Positions 25,188-37,022 of a stretch of 58,825 bases of DNA are shown here, piece by piece (the stretch's first letter is position 1; each line of letters opens with the position of its first letter). Origin of the DNA: Paenibacillus pasadenensis DSM 19293 (lineage in GTDB: Bacteria; Bacillota; Bacilli; Paenibacillales; Paenibacillaceae); assembly GCF_000422485.1 (NCBI RefSeq), contig NZ_KE383855.1, positions 89,591 to 148,415 of the forward strand. Direction: 5' to 3'. The position numbers were made by a program, and so were the translations under genes. The notes under the pieces are model-generated. The model saw only the letters and a list, made by a program, of their open reading frames with translations. It was not told the origin of the DNA and searched no databases.

Positions 25188-25610
25188 ATGTACAAGATCG
25201 AGGACATCGCGCAGATGACCGGGCTCACGAAGCGCACGATCCGCTATTACGAAGAGATCGGCCTGCTCGCCCCGGAGCGGAGCGACGGGGGGTACCGGCT
25301 GTACGGAGAGGAGCATGTCGCGCGGCTGCGCAAGCTGATCGATGCTCGGGACGCGCTCGGATTCTCCTTGCAGGAGCTGCAGCAGTATGTGGCGATCCAT
25401 GAGGAGCTGACGCGGCTGCGGCAGGCGGTGCGGGAGGAGACGGGCGCGGAGAAGCGCGCCGCCGTGCTGCGGCTCGAGGACACGGTGCGGCAGCAGCTGG
25501 ACGTGATCGACGCCAAGCTGGCCCAGATCGGACGCGTCCGCGACGAGTATCGGGAGCTGCAGGCGCGCATCGACGAGGCGAAGCAAGCATGGCGACAGGA
25601 ACAGGAGTGA
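25188..25610 (+). CDS. MerR-family transcriptional regulator
   Basis: A 140-residue protein: winged helix MYKIEDIAQMTGLTKRTIRYYEEIGLLAPERSDGGYRLY, then a dimerisation coiled coil and a short acidic/basic tail (TVRQQLDVIDAKLAQIGRVRDEYREL) without a large ligand domain or metal-binding cysteines. ATG 25188 is preferred over the GTG nine bases upstream for spacing from AAGAGAGAG. A TTGACG-17-TACGAT promoter lies near 25110. Eight bases separate it from the MFS gene it probably controls. Confidence 0.9.
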   Translation: MYKIEDIAQMTGLTKRTIRYYEEIGLLAPERSDGGYRLYGEEHVARLRKLIDARDALGFSLQELQQYVAIHEELTRLRQAVREETGAEKRAAVLRLEDTVRQQLDVIDAKLAQIGRVRDEYRELQARIDEAKQAWRQEQE

Positions 25611-25617
25611 CAACAGC

Positions 25618-26859
25618 GTGGCGAAATCGACTTTGACGGCAAAGGCCGTCCAGGAGGCGGCGCAGCCGTCGTCCAGCATCTTCAACCAGCCCCGGGCCGT
25701 ATGGGCGGTCTTTTTTGCGGGCGTCATCTCGTTCATGGGCATCGGGCTCGTGGACCCTATCCTTCCGGCCATATCGGAAAAAATGAACGCGACCCCAAGC
25801 CAGACGACGCTGCTCTTCACGAGCTACAACGCCGTCATGGCGGTCGCGATGCTCGTGACCGGCCTGATCTCGAGCCGTCTCGGCATGAAGCGGACGCTGC
25901 TCGTCGGCGTCGTCATCGTAGCGCTGTTCTCCGGGCTCGGCGGCATCTCCAGCGGCATCTGGGAGCTCGTCGCCTATCGGGGCGGCTGGGGCTTCGGCAA
26001 CGCGCTGTTCGTCGCGACCGCGCTGACCGCCATCGTGTCGATGTCGCGCGGCGGGGTCACCAAGGCGATCATCCTCTATGAAGCGGCCATCGGCATCGGC
26101 ATCGCGGTCGGGCCGCTGCTCGGCGGCGAGCTCGGCACGCTGTCCTGGAGGGGACCCTTCCTCGGCGTCGCAGGCTGCATGCTCGCGGCCTTCGTCGCGC
26201 TGATCGCGTTCATGCCCAAGGAGCGCAAGGCCGCGGCCGGAACGGCTCCCGCGCGCCGCGCCTCCTTGCTGGATCCGATCCGGGCGCTCGTCCGCCACCG
26301 CTCGCTGCTCGTATTCGGCCTCACCGCCTGCCTGTACAACATCGGCTTCTTCACGCTGATGGCCTACGCCCCGTTCGTCATGGGGCTGGAAATCCGCGGC
26401 ATCGGCTACGTGTTCCTCGGCTGGGGCGTCCTGCTTGCCCTGACGTCGGTGTTCATGGCGCCGCGCCTGCAGCGGGCGTACGGCACGGTCAAGACGATGG
26501 GCGCGATGCTGGCGCTGTTCGGGCTGACGCTGCTCGCGATGGCGGTCTGGACCGACGTCCAGTGGGTCGTCATCGCCAGCGTCGTGTTCGCCGGCGCGCT
26601 GCTCGGCAACAACAACACGCTCATCACGACCGGCGTCATGAACGCCGCTCCGGTCGAGCGCTCGACGGCTTCGGCCGCGTACAGCTTCCTGCGCTTCATC
26701 GGCGGCGCGATCGCGCCTTACATGGCCGGCAAGCTCGGCGAGCATTACGGCCATAGCGTGCCCTTTTATGTCGGCGCCGGCTTCGTGCTGCTGTCGGTGG
26801 CCTTCTTGGCCGCGAACCATAAGCATATCCGCCATGTGGACCAGGCCGAGGGCCACTAG
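25618..26859 (+). CDS. MFS transporter, probable drug/metabolite exporter
   Basis: A 413-residue 12-helix major facilitator. A conserved D-P pair in helix 1 (GIGLVDPILPAI), motif A-like loop (LISSRLGMKRTLL) and motif C-like GIAVGPLLGGELG in helix 5, which is typical of antiporters. The start is GTG with AGGAG about ten bases upstream, overlapping the end of the MerR unit. MerR-MFS pairing is the usual layout for inducible multidrug efflux; the inducer is unknown. Confidence 0.9.
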   Translation: MAKSTLTAKAVQEAAQPSSSIFNQPRAVWAVFFAGVISFMGIGLVDPILPAISEKMNATPSQTTLLFTSYNAVMAVAMLVTGLISSRLGMKRTLLVGVVIVALFSGLGGISSGIWELVAYRGGWGFGNALFVATALTAIVSMSRGGVTKAIILYEAAIGIGIAVGPLLGGELGTLSWRGPFLGVAGCMLAAFVALIAFMPKERKAAAGTAPARRASLLDPIRALVRHRSLLVFGLTACLYNIGFFTLMAYAPFVMGLEIRGIGYVFLGWGVLLALTSVFMAPRLQRAYGTVKTMGAMLALFGLTLLAMAVWTDVQWVVIASVVFAGALLGNNNTLITTGVMNAAPVERSTASAAYSFLRFIGGAIAPYMAGKLGEHYGHSVPFYVGAGFVLLSVAFLAANHKHIRHVDQAEGH

Positions 26860-26884
26860 CGCGCGGCCTCCGGGCGAATGGCGG

Positions 26885-26930
26885 GCCGCTTCTCCCGCAG
26901 GCTCCGATGCGGGCGGGAGCGGCTTTTTTT
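26885..26930 (+). terminator. Intrinsic terminator of the merR-MFS operon
   Basis: Arms GCCGCTTCTCCCGC / GCGGGCGGGAGCGGC followed by seven T. Confidence 0.9.
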
Positions 26931-27080
26931 GCCTGACGGCCTGCGATCGGGCGCTGAGGCAGTATATTTCATTCGAAGCTTGCGTTATGATAGAAGGGAA
27001 TATTCGCGGATTGCAGCTTACGGAGCCTACAAGTTCGACCATACCGTGAAAATAGATCATTCAAAACGATAGGAGACCCA

Positions 27081-28595
<1,515 letters not shown>

Positions 28596-28611
28596 GGCGG
28601 CTGGCAGCCGG

Positions 28612-28654
28612 CCTCCGTCATATCGGCGGCCTGGCGCCGCTGATATGACGGAGG
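28612..28654. other. Long hairpin after the helicase gene
   Basis: Arms CCTCCGTCATATC / GATATGACGGAGG with an inner GGCGGC / GCCGC pairing and no T run. It may protect the 3' end of the helicase mRNA or belong to a leftward RNA (see findings). Confidence 0.6.
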
Positions 28655-28678
28655 AGGACCATTTCTCGTACGGTACGC

Positions 28679-28725
28679 AAAGAACCTTATCTCCGCAGAT
28701 GCGGGCGAGATAAGGTTCTTTTTTT
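28679..28725 (+). terminator. Intrinsic terminator of the helicase gene
   Basis: Arms AAAGAACCTTATCT / AGATAAGGTTCTTT around a GC-rich apical stem, then a run of T. Confidence 0.92.
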
Positions 28726-28748
28726 ATCCCGTTTTTTTCATCTCGACT

Positions 28749-28767
28749 GATAATAAGAATCATTATT
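28749..28767. promoter_or_regulatory. Fur-box-like sequence without an obvious target gene
   Basis: GATAATAAGAATCATTATT matches the 19-bp Fur consensus at 16 positions (mismatches at 7, 9 and 19). On the minus strand it covers a TATTAT that sits 17 bp after TTATAT, a possible leftward promoter. Confidence 0.5.
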
Positions 28768-28822
28768 GGTTAATATAACAAAAGAGAAAGACGACCGCTG
28801 GCACGGCCGCCTTTCGGATGGA

Positions 28823-28975
28823 TCACACTTTCGGTTCAAAGGTTTTGCAGTCGGTTTCGTCGGAATGGCTCGGCTTGCTGCTGCGGCTCACGACATAGAT
28901 CGAAGAAGCGTTGCAGTGATTGCCGGCAGCCCAGTGCTTGCACGAGTTTACTTCACAGCGCACGTCTTTTGCCAT
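28823..28975 (-). CDS. DUF1540 family small cysteine protein
   Basis: A 50-residue protein beginning MAKDVRCEVNSCKHWAAG. The four DUF1540 cysteines are present at positions 7, 12, 21 and 43 (C-x4-C-x8-C, then TDCKTFEP), with NASSIYVVS between. The cysteine pattern suggests a small metal-binding fold; the function is unknown, and such genes are common in spore-forming Firmicutes. AAGGAGGTGA before the ATG is the strongest ribosome site in this part of the window. A GC-rich hairpin followed by T-rich DNA on the minus strand (about 28780-28815) may terminate it. Confidence 0.88.
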   Translation of the reverse strand: MAKDVRCEVNSCKHWAAGNHCNASSIYVVSRSSKPSHSDETDCKTFEPKV

Positions 28976-29035
28976 GGATCTCACCTCCTTGGCATTAGGA
29001 TGGTCGATCAGGATAGCTTTTTATACCTCCATTCG

Positions 29036-29075
29036 CTCGCCTTGAATCGTTGCAAGATTCGAGCGGGCTTTTTTT
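29036..29075 (+). terminator. Rightward terminator with no rightward gene before it
   Basis: A stem of about 13 bp (GCTCGCCTTGAATC / GATTCGAGCGGGC, one bulge) and seven T on the plus strand. The nearest rightward gene upstream already has its own terminator, so this one suggests an unannotated transcript. The remainder of 28976-29236 shows no gene. Confidence 0.5.
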
Positions 29076-29236
29076 CGTTGCTTCGGTGAAGAAGCAATGT
29101 GTAAAAAGGCTAGACAGGAAAAGAATTTTTATTAATCCCATCATTCGTTTCGCGGAATACTGTGATTAATCGCTAACAACTTGGCCTTATCATGTCGAAA
29201 TACATTCTATTCTGTTTTAGAAAGGATTATTTTCGC

Positions 29237-30928
<1,692 letters not shown>

Positions 30929-31094
30929 GCGGATGGAGCCTTGCCTAGCGGCGGCCAGGATGCCGCTTGCTCCATGCAGCGTCCCATGGGACGGGCTTTT
31001 GCCCTCCATGAGGCGTTTTTGCTTTGCCAAAAAACGTATAAAAGGGAGGCGGGAGGAAGAAGCTAGCAGGTGGAAAAAGGAGGAGAACAGAGCC

Positions 31095-32504
31095 TTGAAG
31101 CAGAGCAGGTGGAGAAAAACGGCTGCGATGGCCGTATTGGCGACGGGAATCGGCGCGACGCTGGGAGGCGGCTATCCCGGACCGGAAGCGGAGGCGGCCC
31201 CGGCCCCGGCGCTTGCGCCGAGCTTGATGGACATGGCGGCCCGAGCGCCGCATGCGCGGAACGAAATGGACGGAGCCGCGCCGTCGCCGCAAGCGTCGAA
31301 TGCGACGGCGGGAAAGGCGGCGCGGCTGGATGCGCCGCATCAGGCAGCTGGAGCTGCGCCTGCGCCGAATGCGGCGCGCCGGGCGCCGGGCGCCGCCGCG
31401 CCAGGACAGGCAGGAAAGCCTGCGCCTCCTGGCGGCAAGAGCGGCCTCGCCGTCGCGGACGCGGCCGTCGGCCAGGCGATGGCGCGGCCGATCGCGTCGT
31501 CCGCCGAGGCGAGATGCCCGGCGCAGCCAACCAAGCCGGAGCGGCCGGGCGAAGCGTCCCAGACGGATGCGCCGTCGCGGCTCGTTTGCCTGGCGGTGGC
31601 GTTCGAGGCGACGCTGACGCCGCCGCAGCGGGAAGCGCTGCGGCTTCCTTTTACGGCCAAGCATGCCGTCAGCTGGAGCAACCGCCCCGTCGACGAGTTC
31701 CCGCGCAACGGCATCGCGCTCGGCACGCTCGGCGAGGACAGCCTGGAGGCGCTCAAGGCGCTGCTGCGGGAGGCGCTCAGCGAGGGCGGCTACGACACGG
31801 CCCGAGGCATCATCCTCGCTGACGACAAGATGTCGTCGGCCGCAGGCGGCAATCCGCGCTGGGGCTCGGCGCTGTACCATGTCGCGTTCCTCGGCGACCC
31901 GAGCAGCCGCGAGCCGTGGATGCTGCAGCTGAGCGGGCGCCATCTGGCGCTCAACCTCGCCAGCAACACGCGCGAGACCGGCGTGACGCCGATGTTCCTC
32001 GGCATCGAGCCGCGGCTGTTCTCCGCCGGCGGACGCGACTGGGCGGTCATGGAGCCGCGGCTGGAGAGCATGTACGCGATGCTGCGCTCGCTGCCGCCCG
32101 ACCAGATGGCGGCGGCCCGGCTCGGCGACAGCCACGCCGACGTGCTGCTCGGCCCGGGCAAGGACGGGCACTTCCCCGAGGCGGAGGGCATCCCTTACTC
32201 CCATCTCGGGGAGCAGCAGAAGCAGCGGGTGCGCGCGTCGATCGCCGCCTGGGTGCGCACGGCGGCTCCGGCATCGGCGCAGGCGCTGCTCGCGGCCTAC
32301 CTTTCGCCCGAAGCGCTGGAGCGCACGTACATCGGCTGGTCGGGCTCGACGGACGACCGCGTGCCTGGCTCGTACGTCCGGATCGACGGGCCTCGCCTAT
32401 GGCTGGAGACGGTCACGCTGGCGGAGGAGGCGCTGCCCGGCCGCGGCCATGTGCATACGGTGTGGCGCGACCGCAAGGCCGATTACGGCGGCTGCTTCTT
32501 TTAG
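31095..32504 (+). CDS. Secreted DUF3500 family protein
   Basis: About 469 residues. The start is TTG at 31095 with AAGGAGGAG nine bases before; it gives an export signal (KQSRWRKTAAMAVLATGIGATLGGG). Residues 30-150 are a low-complexity Ala/Pro/Gly linker. From about 160 to the end it matches DUF3500: LTPPQREALRLPFTAKHAVSWSNRP, the His-rich GSALYHVAFLGDPSSREPWMLQLSGRHLALN and the terminal GRGHVHTVWRDRKADYGG. Conserved His residues suggest a metal-dependent activity, but none is established. No operon partner. Confidence 0.8.
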   Translation: MKQSRWRKTAAMAVLATGIGATLGGGYPGPEAEAAPAPALAPSLMDMAARAPHARNEMDGAAPSPQASNATAGKAARLDAPHQAAGAAPAPNAARRAPGAAAPGQAGKPAPPGGKSGLAVADAAVGQAMARPIASSAEARCPAQPTKPERPGEASQTDAPSRLVCLAVAFEATLTPPQREALRLPFTAKHAVSWSNRPVDEFPRNGIALGTLGEDSLEALKALLREALSEGGYDTARGIILADDKMSSAAGGNPRWGSALYHVAFLGDPSSREPWMLQLSGRHLALNLASNTRETGVTPMFLGIEPRLFSAGGRDWAVMEPRLESMYAMLRSLPPDQMAAARLGDSHADVLLGPGKDGHFPEAEGIPYSHLGEQQKQRVRASIAAWVRTAAPASAQALLAAYLSPEALERTYIGWSGSTDDRVPGSYVRIDGPRLWLETVTLAEEALPGRGHVHTVWRDRKADYGGCFF

Positions 32505-32639
32505 GACGTGCAAGGCATGTTTGCAGCCTAAGTCCGGCTCGGCGGCATTCCGGTCGGTGACGTCCTTTTCGCCCCCTTCGCGTCAATGGCCCGGAAGCGG
32601 GTATATCTTCAATAAAACGAAGGCGCGGAGGAGAAAGGG

Positions 32640-33491
32640 ATGCGGACGCAAGGGAGAAGAGGCAGCGCGAACGTGGAGGACCGCCGGGGCAGAGGCATCG
32701 GCGGCAAGACGGTGGTTGGGGGCGGCATCGGCGGCATCATCCTGCTGATTCTCGTCACGCTGATGGGCGGCAATCCGGGCGACCTGCTCGGCGGCGTCAT
32801 CGGCGGAGCGGGCACGGAGCAGTCGCAGCCGTACGAGGAGACGGCCGAGGAGGCGGAGCTGTCGCAGTTCGTGTCGGTCGTGCTGGCCGATACGGAGGAG
32901 ATCTGGGGCGGCCTTTTCCAGCAGCAGGGACTGACGTATGAAAAGCCGACGCTCGTCCTGTACGACGATGCGGTCGAGTCGGCCTGCGGCACGCAGCAGT
33001 CGGCGGTGGGGCCGTTCTACTGTCCGGGCGACCGCAAGCTGTACATCGACCTCAGCTTTTATGACGAGCTGCGCCGGCAGTTCCAGGCTCCGGGCGACTT
33101 CGCCATGGCGTATGTGATCGCCCACGAGGTCGGGCATCATGTGCAGACGCTGCTCGGCACGTCGGACAAGATCATGCCGCTGCGCGAGCAGCTGAGCGAG
33201 GAGGAGTTCAACCGGTACCTCGTGCGCTTCGAGCTGCAGGCGGACTATTACGCCGGCGTCTGGTCGCATCATGCGCAGGGCAAGAGCCTGCTGGAGGAAG
33301 GCGACCTGGAGGAGGCGCTCACGGCCGCGAGCGCGGTCGGCGACGACCGCATCCAGGAGAAGGCGCGCGGCTACGCGGTGCCGGAGAGCTTCACGCACGG
33401 CACGTCGGAGCAGCGCAAGCGCTGGTTCTACAAGGGCTTCGAGTCCGGCACGCTCGAAGGCGGCGACACGTTCGGCGCGAAGAGCTTGTAG
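32640..33491 (+). CDS. YpfJ-like neutral zinc metallopeptidase
   Basis: A 283-residue membrane-anchored protein: basic N-terminus, one TM at about residues 25-45 (VVGGGIGGIILLILVTLMGG), then an extracytoplasmic domain with the zinc motif HEVGHH near residue 161 and a downstream RFELQADYYAGVW carrying the third-ligand Glu context. Family signatures QSAVGPFYCPGDRKLYIDLSFY are intact. Substrate unknown. GGAGGAGAAAGGG precedes the ATG. It ends at a strong terminator. Confidence 0.92.
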   Translation: MRTQGRRGSANVEDRRGRGIGGKTVVGGGIGGIILLILVTLMGGNPGDLLGGVIGGAGTEQSQPYEETAEEAELSQFVSVVLADTEEIWGGLFQQQGLTYEKPTLVLYDDAVESACGTQQSAVGPFYCPGDRKLYIDLSFYDELRRQFQAPGDFAMAYVIAHEVGHHVQTLLGTSDKIMPLREQLSEEEFNRYLVRFELQADYYAGVWSHHAQGKSLLEEGDLEEALTAASAVGDDRIQEKARGYAVPESFTHGTSEQRKRWFYKGFESGTLEGGDTFGAKSL

Positions 33492-33513
33492 GCGCGGAGC
33501 AGCAGAGCATGCA

Positions 33514-33552
33514 AAAAGGTCCTCGGGGCATGAGCCCTGAGGACCTTTTTTT
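33514..33552 (+). terminator. Intrinsic terminator of the metallopeptidase gene
   Basis: Arms AAAAGGTCCTCgGGGC / GCCCtGAGGACCTTTT with an ATGA loop, then T. Confidence 0.92.
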
Positions 33553-33673
33553 GGCTGGCGGCAGGAGCCGGCAATCGAATATTCGCAGCTTCCTTCCTCG
33601 GCGGTCAGCAAGCGGATCTCGCGGTCCATGGCATCCTTCCTCATCCCCTGATGGTGTCGTCGTTCCGGCGCGG

Positions 33674-34408
33674 CTACCGCTCGCCGTCCCACTCCAGCCG
33701 GAACTGCTCCAGGTAGCCGAGCATGAAGTCATGGCGCTGCTCGGCGATGCGCTTGGCCGCCGGCGTGTTGAGGCGGTCCTTGAGCTTCAGCAGCTTCTCG
33801 TGAAAATGGTTGATTGCCGTGCTTTTGTCCTTGCGGTATTCTTCGGACGTCAGCACGAGGCGGTCGCGCGGAGGCAGGCCGGGATCGTGGATCGGATGGC
33901 CGACGTGGCCGGCATAGGCGAACGTGCGCGCGACGGCGATCGCGCCGATCGCGTCCAGCCGGTCGGCGTCCTGGACGACGCGGCCCTCGGGCGTGCGCAT
34001 CGGGGGATTCGCCCCGCCATTGTAAGACATCGTGCCGATGATCTCCAGCACATGCTCCCGGTCGCCGGGGGCCAGCTCTCGCGCCTCCAGCCAGGAGGCG
34101 ACCTTGGCCATGCCCGCTTCCTTGGACGGGTTCAGCTTCTCGTCGGCGACGTCGTGCAGCAGCGCGGCGAGCACGCAAAGGAAGGCGTCGGCGCCTTCCT
34201 CCGCGGCCAGACGGCGGGCCATGTCGGCGACGCGCTGCACATGCCACCAGTCGTGGCCGCTCGTATCGCCGCCAAGCTCGGCGCGGGCGTAGGCTTCGGC
34301 ATCGGCGAGCAGGGCGGCTGCGGACGGGCATGGCGGCGTCGGAGCCGCAGTCGGATCAGGATCAGGAGCCTGGGTCGGTTGCTCGTGGAGATTGGACACG
34401 GGGATCAC
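33674..34408 (-). CDS. HD-domain phosphohydrolase (YedJ-like)
   Basis: About 244 residues. The HD metal motif is complete: GHDWWHVQRVADMA (first His), AALLHDVADEK (HD pair) and QDADRLDAIGAIAVARTFAY (distal Asp). The C-terminal helices (DKSTAINHFHEKLLKLKDRLNTPAAK) are typical of the YedJ/YfbR-like group that hydrolyses phosphate esters or nucleotides. The start is uncertain: GTG 34408 and GTG 34399 are both possible and neither has ideal spacing from GAAAGG; the frame stays open much further upstream through repeat DNA with no site. Confidence 0.82.
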   Translation of the reverse strand: MIPVSNLHEQPTQAPDPDPTAAPTPPCPSAAALLADAEAYARAELGGDTSGHDWWHVQRVADMARRLAAEEGADAFLCVLAALLHDVADEKLNPSKEAGMAKVASWLEARELAPGDREHVLEIIGTMSYNGGANPPMRTPEGRVVQDADRLDAIGAIAVARTFAYAGHVGHPIHDPGLPPRDRLVLTSEEYRKDKSTAINHFHEKLLKLKDRLNTPAAKRIAEQRHDFMLGYLEQFRLEWDGER

Positions 34409-34504
34409 AGCCTTTCGGGCAGGCGCTGGGCCTGGCGGGAATGGTTCATTCAGGAGGCGAAGCTCCTTCGGCAGCAAAGGATCGGGAGGGCGCGGACGAG
34501 CGGG

Positions 34505-34586
34505 CCTCCCTTGCGGCGGCTTCTGGCTCCAGTGCAGCAGGAGCTGTTCAGGCCGCCTCCCTTGCGGCGGGCTTCTGGCTCCAGTG
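34505..34586. repeat. Two-copy direct repeat with 51-bp spacing
   Basis: A block of about 30 bp opening CCTCCCTTGCGGCGG and ending TTCTGGCTCCAGTG starts at 34505 and again at 34556 (one base inserted in the second). It lies upstream of both the HD gene and the MoxR operon. Otherwise 34409-34704 contains only a TAGAAT -10-like hexamer near 34660. Confidence 0.65.
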
Positions 34587-34704
34587 TAGCACAGGAGCCG
34601 GGCGGCTCGTCTGCCCTTTTCGGGCGGCTTTCCGTGCCAGGACGGCCGGCTTTTGGTAGAATCAGGAGACAGAGGGCGGCCGAGGGCCGGGGAGGAGCGA
34701 GGAC

Positions 34705-35895
34705 ATGGAACAGGTGAAAGCGCTTGCCGATGCCGTTCGGACAAGCTTGGCGCAGACGATCGTAGGCAAGGGGGAGGAGGTGGAGCTGCTGCTGACGGCG
34801 CTGCTCGCCTCCGGGCATGTGCTGCTGGAGGACGTGCCGGGGACGGGCAAGACGCTGCTCGCGCAGTCGCTGGCGGCGGCGCTCGGGCTGGAGTTCCGCC
34901 GGGTGCAGTTCACGCCGGACCTGCTGCCGTCGGACCTGACGGGCATCCACTACTACAACCAGAAGGAAGGCGAGTTCCGCTTTCGCCCGGGCCCGCTGTT
35001 CACGCAGATTGTCCTCGCCGACGAGATCAACCGGGCGACGCCGCGCACGCAGTCGAGCCTGCTCGAGTGCATGGAGGAGCGCCAGATCAGCATCGAGGGC
35101 GAGACGATGGCGCTGCGGGAGCCTTTCCTCGTGCTCGCGACGCAGAATCCAATCGACAGCCAGGGCACGTTCCCGCTGCCGGAGGCGCAGATGGACCGGT
35201 TCATGATCCGCATGAAGCTCGGCTACCCGGATCGGGAGGAGGGCGTCGAGATTTTGCGGAGGACGGCGCTCGGGCAGCTGCAGCGGGGCGGGACTCCGGG
35301 TGGGGAAGGCTCCGCGGCGGCAGGCGGCCGCGCGGACGAAGGGAACCGGTCCCGAGAGGCGCAGCTGCTGGAGGCGCAGCGCCGCTGCCGCGAGGTCGCG
35401 GTCCACGCCGACCTGCTCGCCTATCTCGTCGAGCTGGCGGAGGCGACGCGCGAGCATCCGGACGCGCTGCTCGGCGTCAGCCCGCGCGGCACCCAGGCGT
35501 GGCTGCGCGCGGCGCAGGCGTACGCGGCGATGCAGGGGCGAGCGTATGTGCTGCCCGACGACATCAAGCGGCTGGCGGTGCCGGTATGCGCCCACCGCAT
35601 CGTGCCGCGCCGCCGCCAGGAGCCGCAGGCGGCGGCCGCCGGGCGCATCGTGCAGGACGCGTTGGCGCGCGTGCCCGTGCCGAGCGAGGAGGCGCTGGCC
35701 GCGCTCGCCGCGAGCGCCGCGGGCGGGGCGGGCCTGGCTGGGTCGGCAGGCGGGACAGGCGGGAATAGCCGGGCTGTCGGGGCAGCCGGATCAGCTGGCG
35801 GGGTCGGGCCGGCCGGGACAAGCGGGGCAGGCCGATTTGCCGGGACAGCGGGCGAGCCGGGCGCTTCTTCGGGCGCCGGCGCGGGAGGCCGCTGA
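34705..35895 (+). CDS. MoxR-family AAA+ ATPase
   Basis: A 396-residue ATPase: Walker A EDVPGTGKTLLAQSL near residue 45, Walker B VLADEINRATPRTQSSLLECMEE near 105, sensor 1 (VLATQNPIDSQGTFPLPEAQMDRFM) and a lid domain. MoxR proteins act as chaperones for metal or complex insertion with DUF58 partners. Oddities: a Gly-rich insert near 190-215 and a C-terminal tail of about 60 Gly/Ala/Ser residues that the family does not normally have. The ATG has GGGGAGGAG upstream. The stop overlaps the DUF58 start (TGATG). Confidence 0.93.
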   Translation: MEQVKALADAVRTSLAQTIVGKGEEVELLLTALLASGHVLLEDVPGTGKTLLAQSLAAALGLEFRRVQFTPDLLPSDLTGIHYYNQKEGEFRFRPGPLFTQIVLADEINRATPRTQSSLLECMEERQISIEGETMALREPFLVLATQNPIDSQGTFPLPEAQMDRFMIRMKLGYPDREEGVEILRRTALGQLQRGGTPGGEGSAAAGGRADEGNRSREAQLLEAQRRCREVAVHADLLAYLVELAEATREHPDALLGVSPRGTQAWLRAAQAYAAMQGRAYVLPDDIKRLAVPVCAHRIVPRRRQEPQAAAAGRIVQDALARVPVPSEEALAALAASAAGGAGLAGSAGGTGGNSRAVGAAGSAGGVGPAGTSGAGRFAGTAGEPGASSGAGAGGR

Positions 35896-37022
35896 TGGGG
35901 ATGCTCGCGCTGCTGGCCGCGCTGGCGGCGGCGCTCGGCCTGCAGGGGCTGCTGCTCGGGCGCTGGGCGCTGCGCGGCGTGCGGGTGGAGCGCTCGTTCA
36001 GCGCGTCGGCTTGCCATGCGGGAGATGCCATCGAGATGGTCGAGACCATCGAGAACGGCAAGCGGCTGCCGGTGCCGTGGCTGCGGCTGGAGGCGATGCT
36101 GCCGGCGGGGCTTTTGTTTCGCGGGACGGGCCAGATGTCGATCAGCTCCGGCTCGATCTACCAGAACCACGCCAGCTTGTTCACGCTGCCGCCGCGGGTG
36201 CGGATCATTCGCCGCCATGCGGCCGTCTGCGCGAGCCGGGGCGTCTGGCATATGGGCACCGCGACGATGACGGGCGGCGATCTGTTCGGCCTGTTCGCGG
36301 CGTCGATCAAGGTCGAGCTGCCGTGGCGGCTCGTCGTCTATCCGGAGCTGGCCGGCCTCGAGCGGCTGCCGGAGTCGTGGCTGCGCTGGCAAGGCGAGCT
36401 GGAGGTGCGGCGCTGGGTGGCCGAGGATCCGTTCGTGACGAGCGGGGTGCGGGACTACGCGCCGGGCGACGCGATGAACCGCATCCACTGGAAAGCCTCG
36501 GCGCGCTCCGCCGGCCTGCAGGTGCATCGCTACGGCCACACGGCGAATCCGCGGGCGATGCTGCTGCTGAACGTCGAGGAGTCGGAGACGATGTGGGGCC
36601 GGGTGAACGACGCGGAGGGGCTGGAGGAAGCGCTGCGCTGCGCCGCCGCGAGCGCGGCCGAGCTGCTGCGCCGCGGCCTTGGCGCGGGCTTCGCGCATAA
36701 CGCGATGCTGGCCGAGGAAGCGGCCGGCTTGCCGAACCGCGTGGAGCCCGGCTATGGCGGCCTCGCGCTGGAGCCGCTGCTGGAGGCGATGGCGGCGGTG
36801 GCGCCGCAGGCGCGGGTGCCGTTTCACGAGCTGCTGCGCCAGGAGGCGGATCGGCAGGAGCAGGGAGCCGGCGGCGAGCGGCTCGATTATCTGCTCATCA
36901 CGGCGCATGAATCGGCCCGCGTGCGGGAGGCGGCGGAGCGGCTGTCCGCGCTCGGGCATGGCGTGACGATCGTGCGGCCGCCGTCCGCAGACGGGCGCAA
37001 GCGAAGGAGGGAGCCGGCATGA
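35895..37022 (+). CDS. DUF58 domain-containing protein
   Basis: A 375-residue protein: an N-terminal hydrophobic anchor (residues 1-30), a beta-rich domain, and the DUF58 core RRWVAEDPFVTSGVRDYAPGDAMNRIHWKASARSAGLQVHRYGHTANPRAMLLLNV (vWA-like, near 175-230). It is the usual partner of MoxR ATPases. Both junctions overlap (TGATG at the front, ATGA at the rear), so the three genes form a tightly coupled operon. Confidence 0.92.
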   Translation: MGMLALLAALAAALGLQGLLLGRWALRGVRVERSFSASACHAGDAIEMVETIENGKRLPVPWLRLEAMLPAGLLFRGTGQMSISSGSIYQNHASLFTLPPRVRIIRRHAAVCASRGVWHMGTATMTGGDLFGLFAASIKVELPWRLVVYPELAGLERLPESWLRWQGELEVRRWVAEDPFVTSGVRDYAPGDAMNRIHWKASARSAGLQVHRYGHTANPRAMLLLNVEESETMWGRVNDAEGLEEALRCAAASAAELLRRGLGAGFAHNAMLAEEAAGLPNRVEPGYGGLALEPLLEAMAAVAPQARVPFHELLRQEADRQEQGAGGERLDYLLITAHESARVREAAERLSALGHGVTIVRPPSADGRKRRREPA

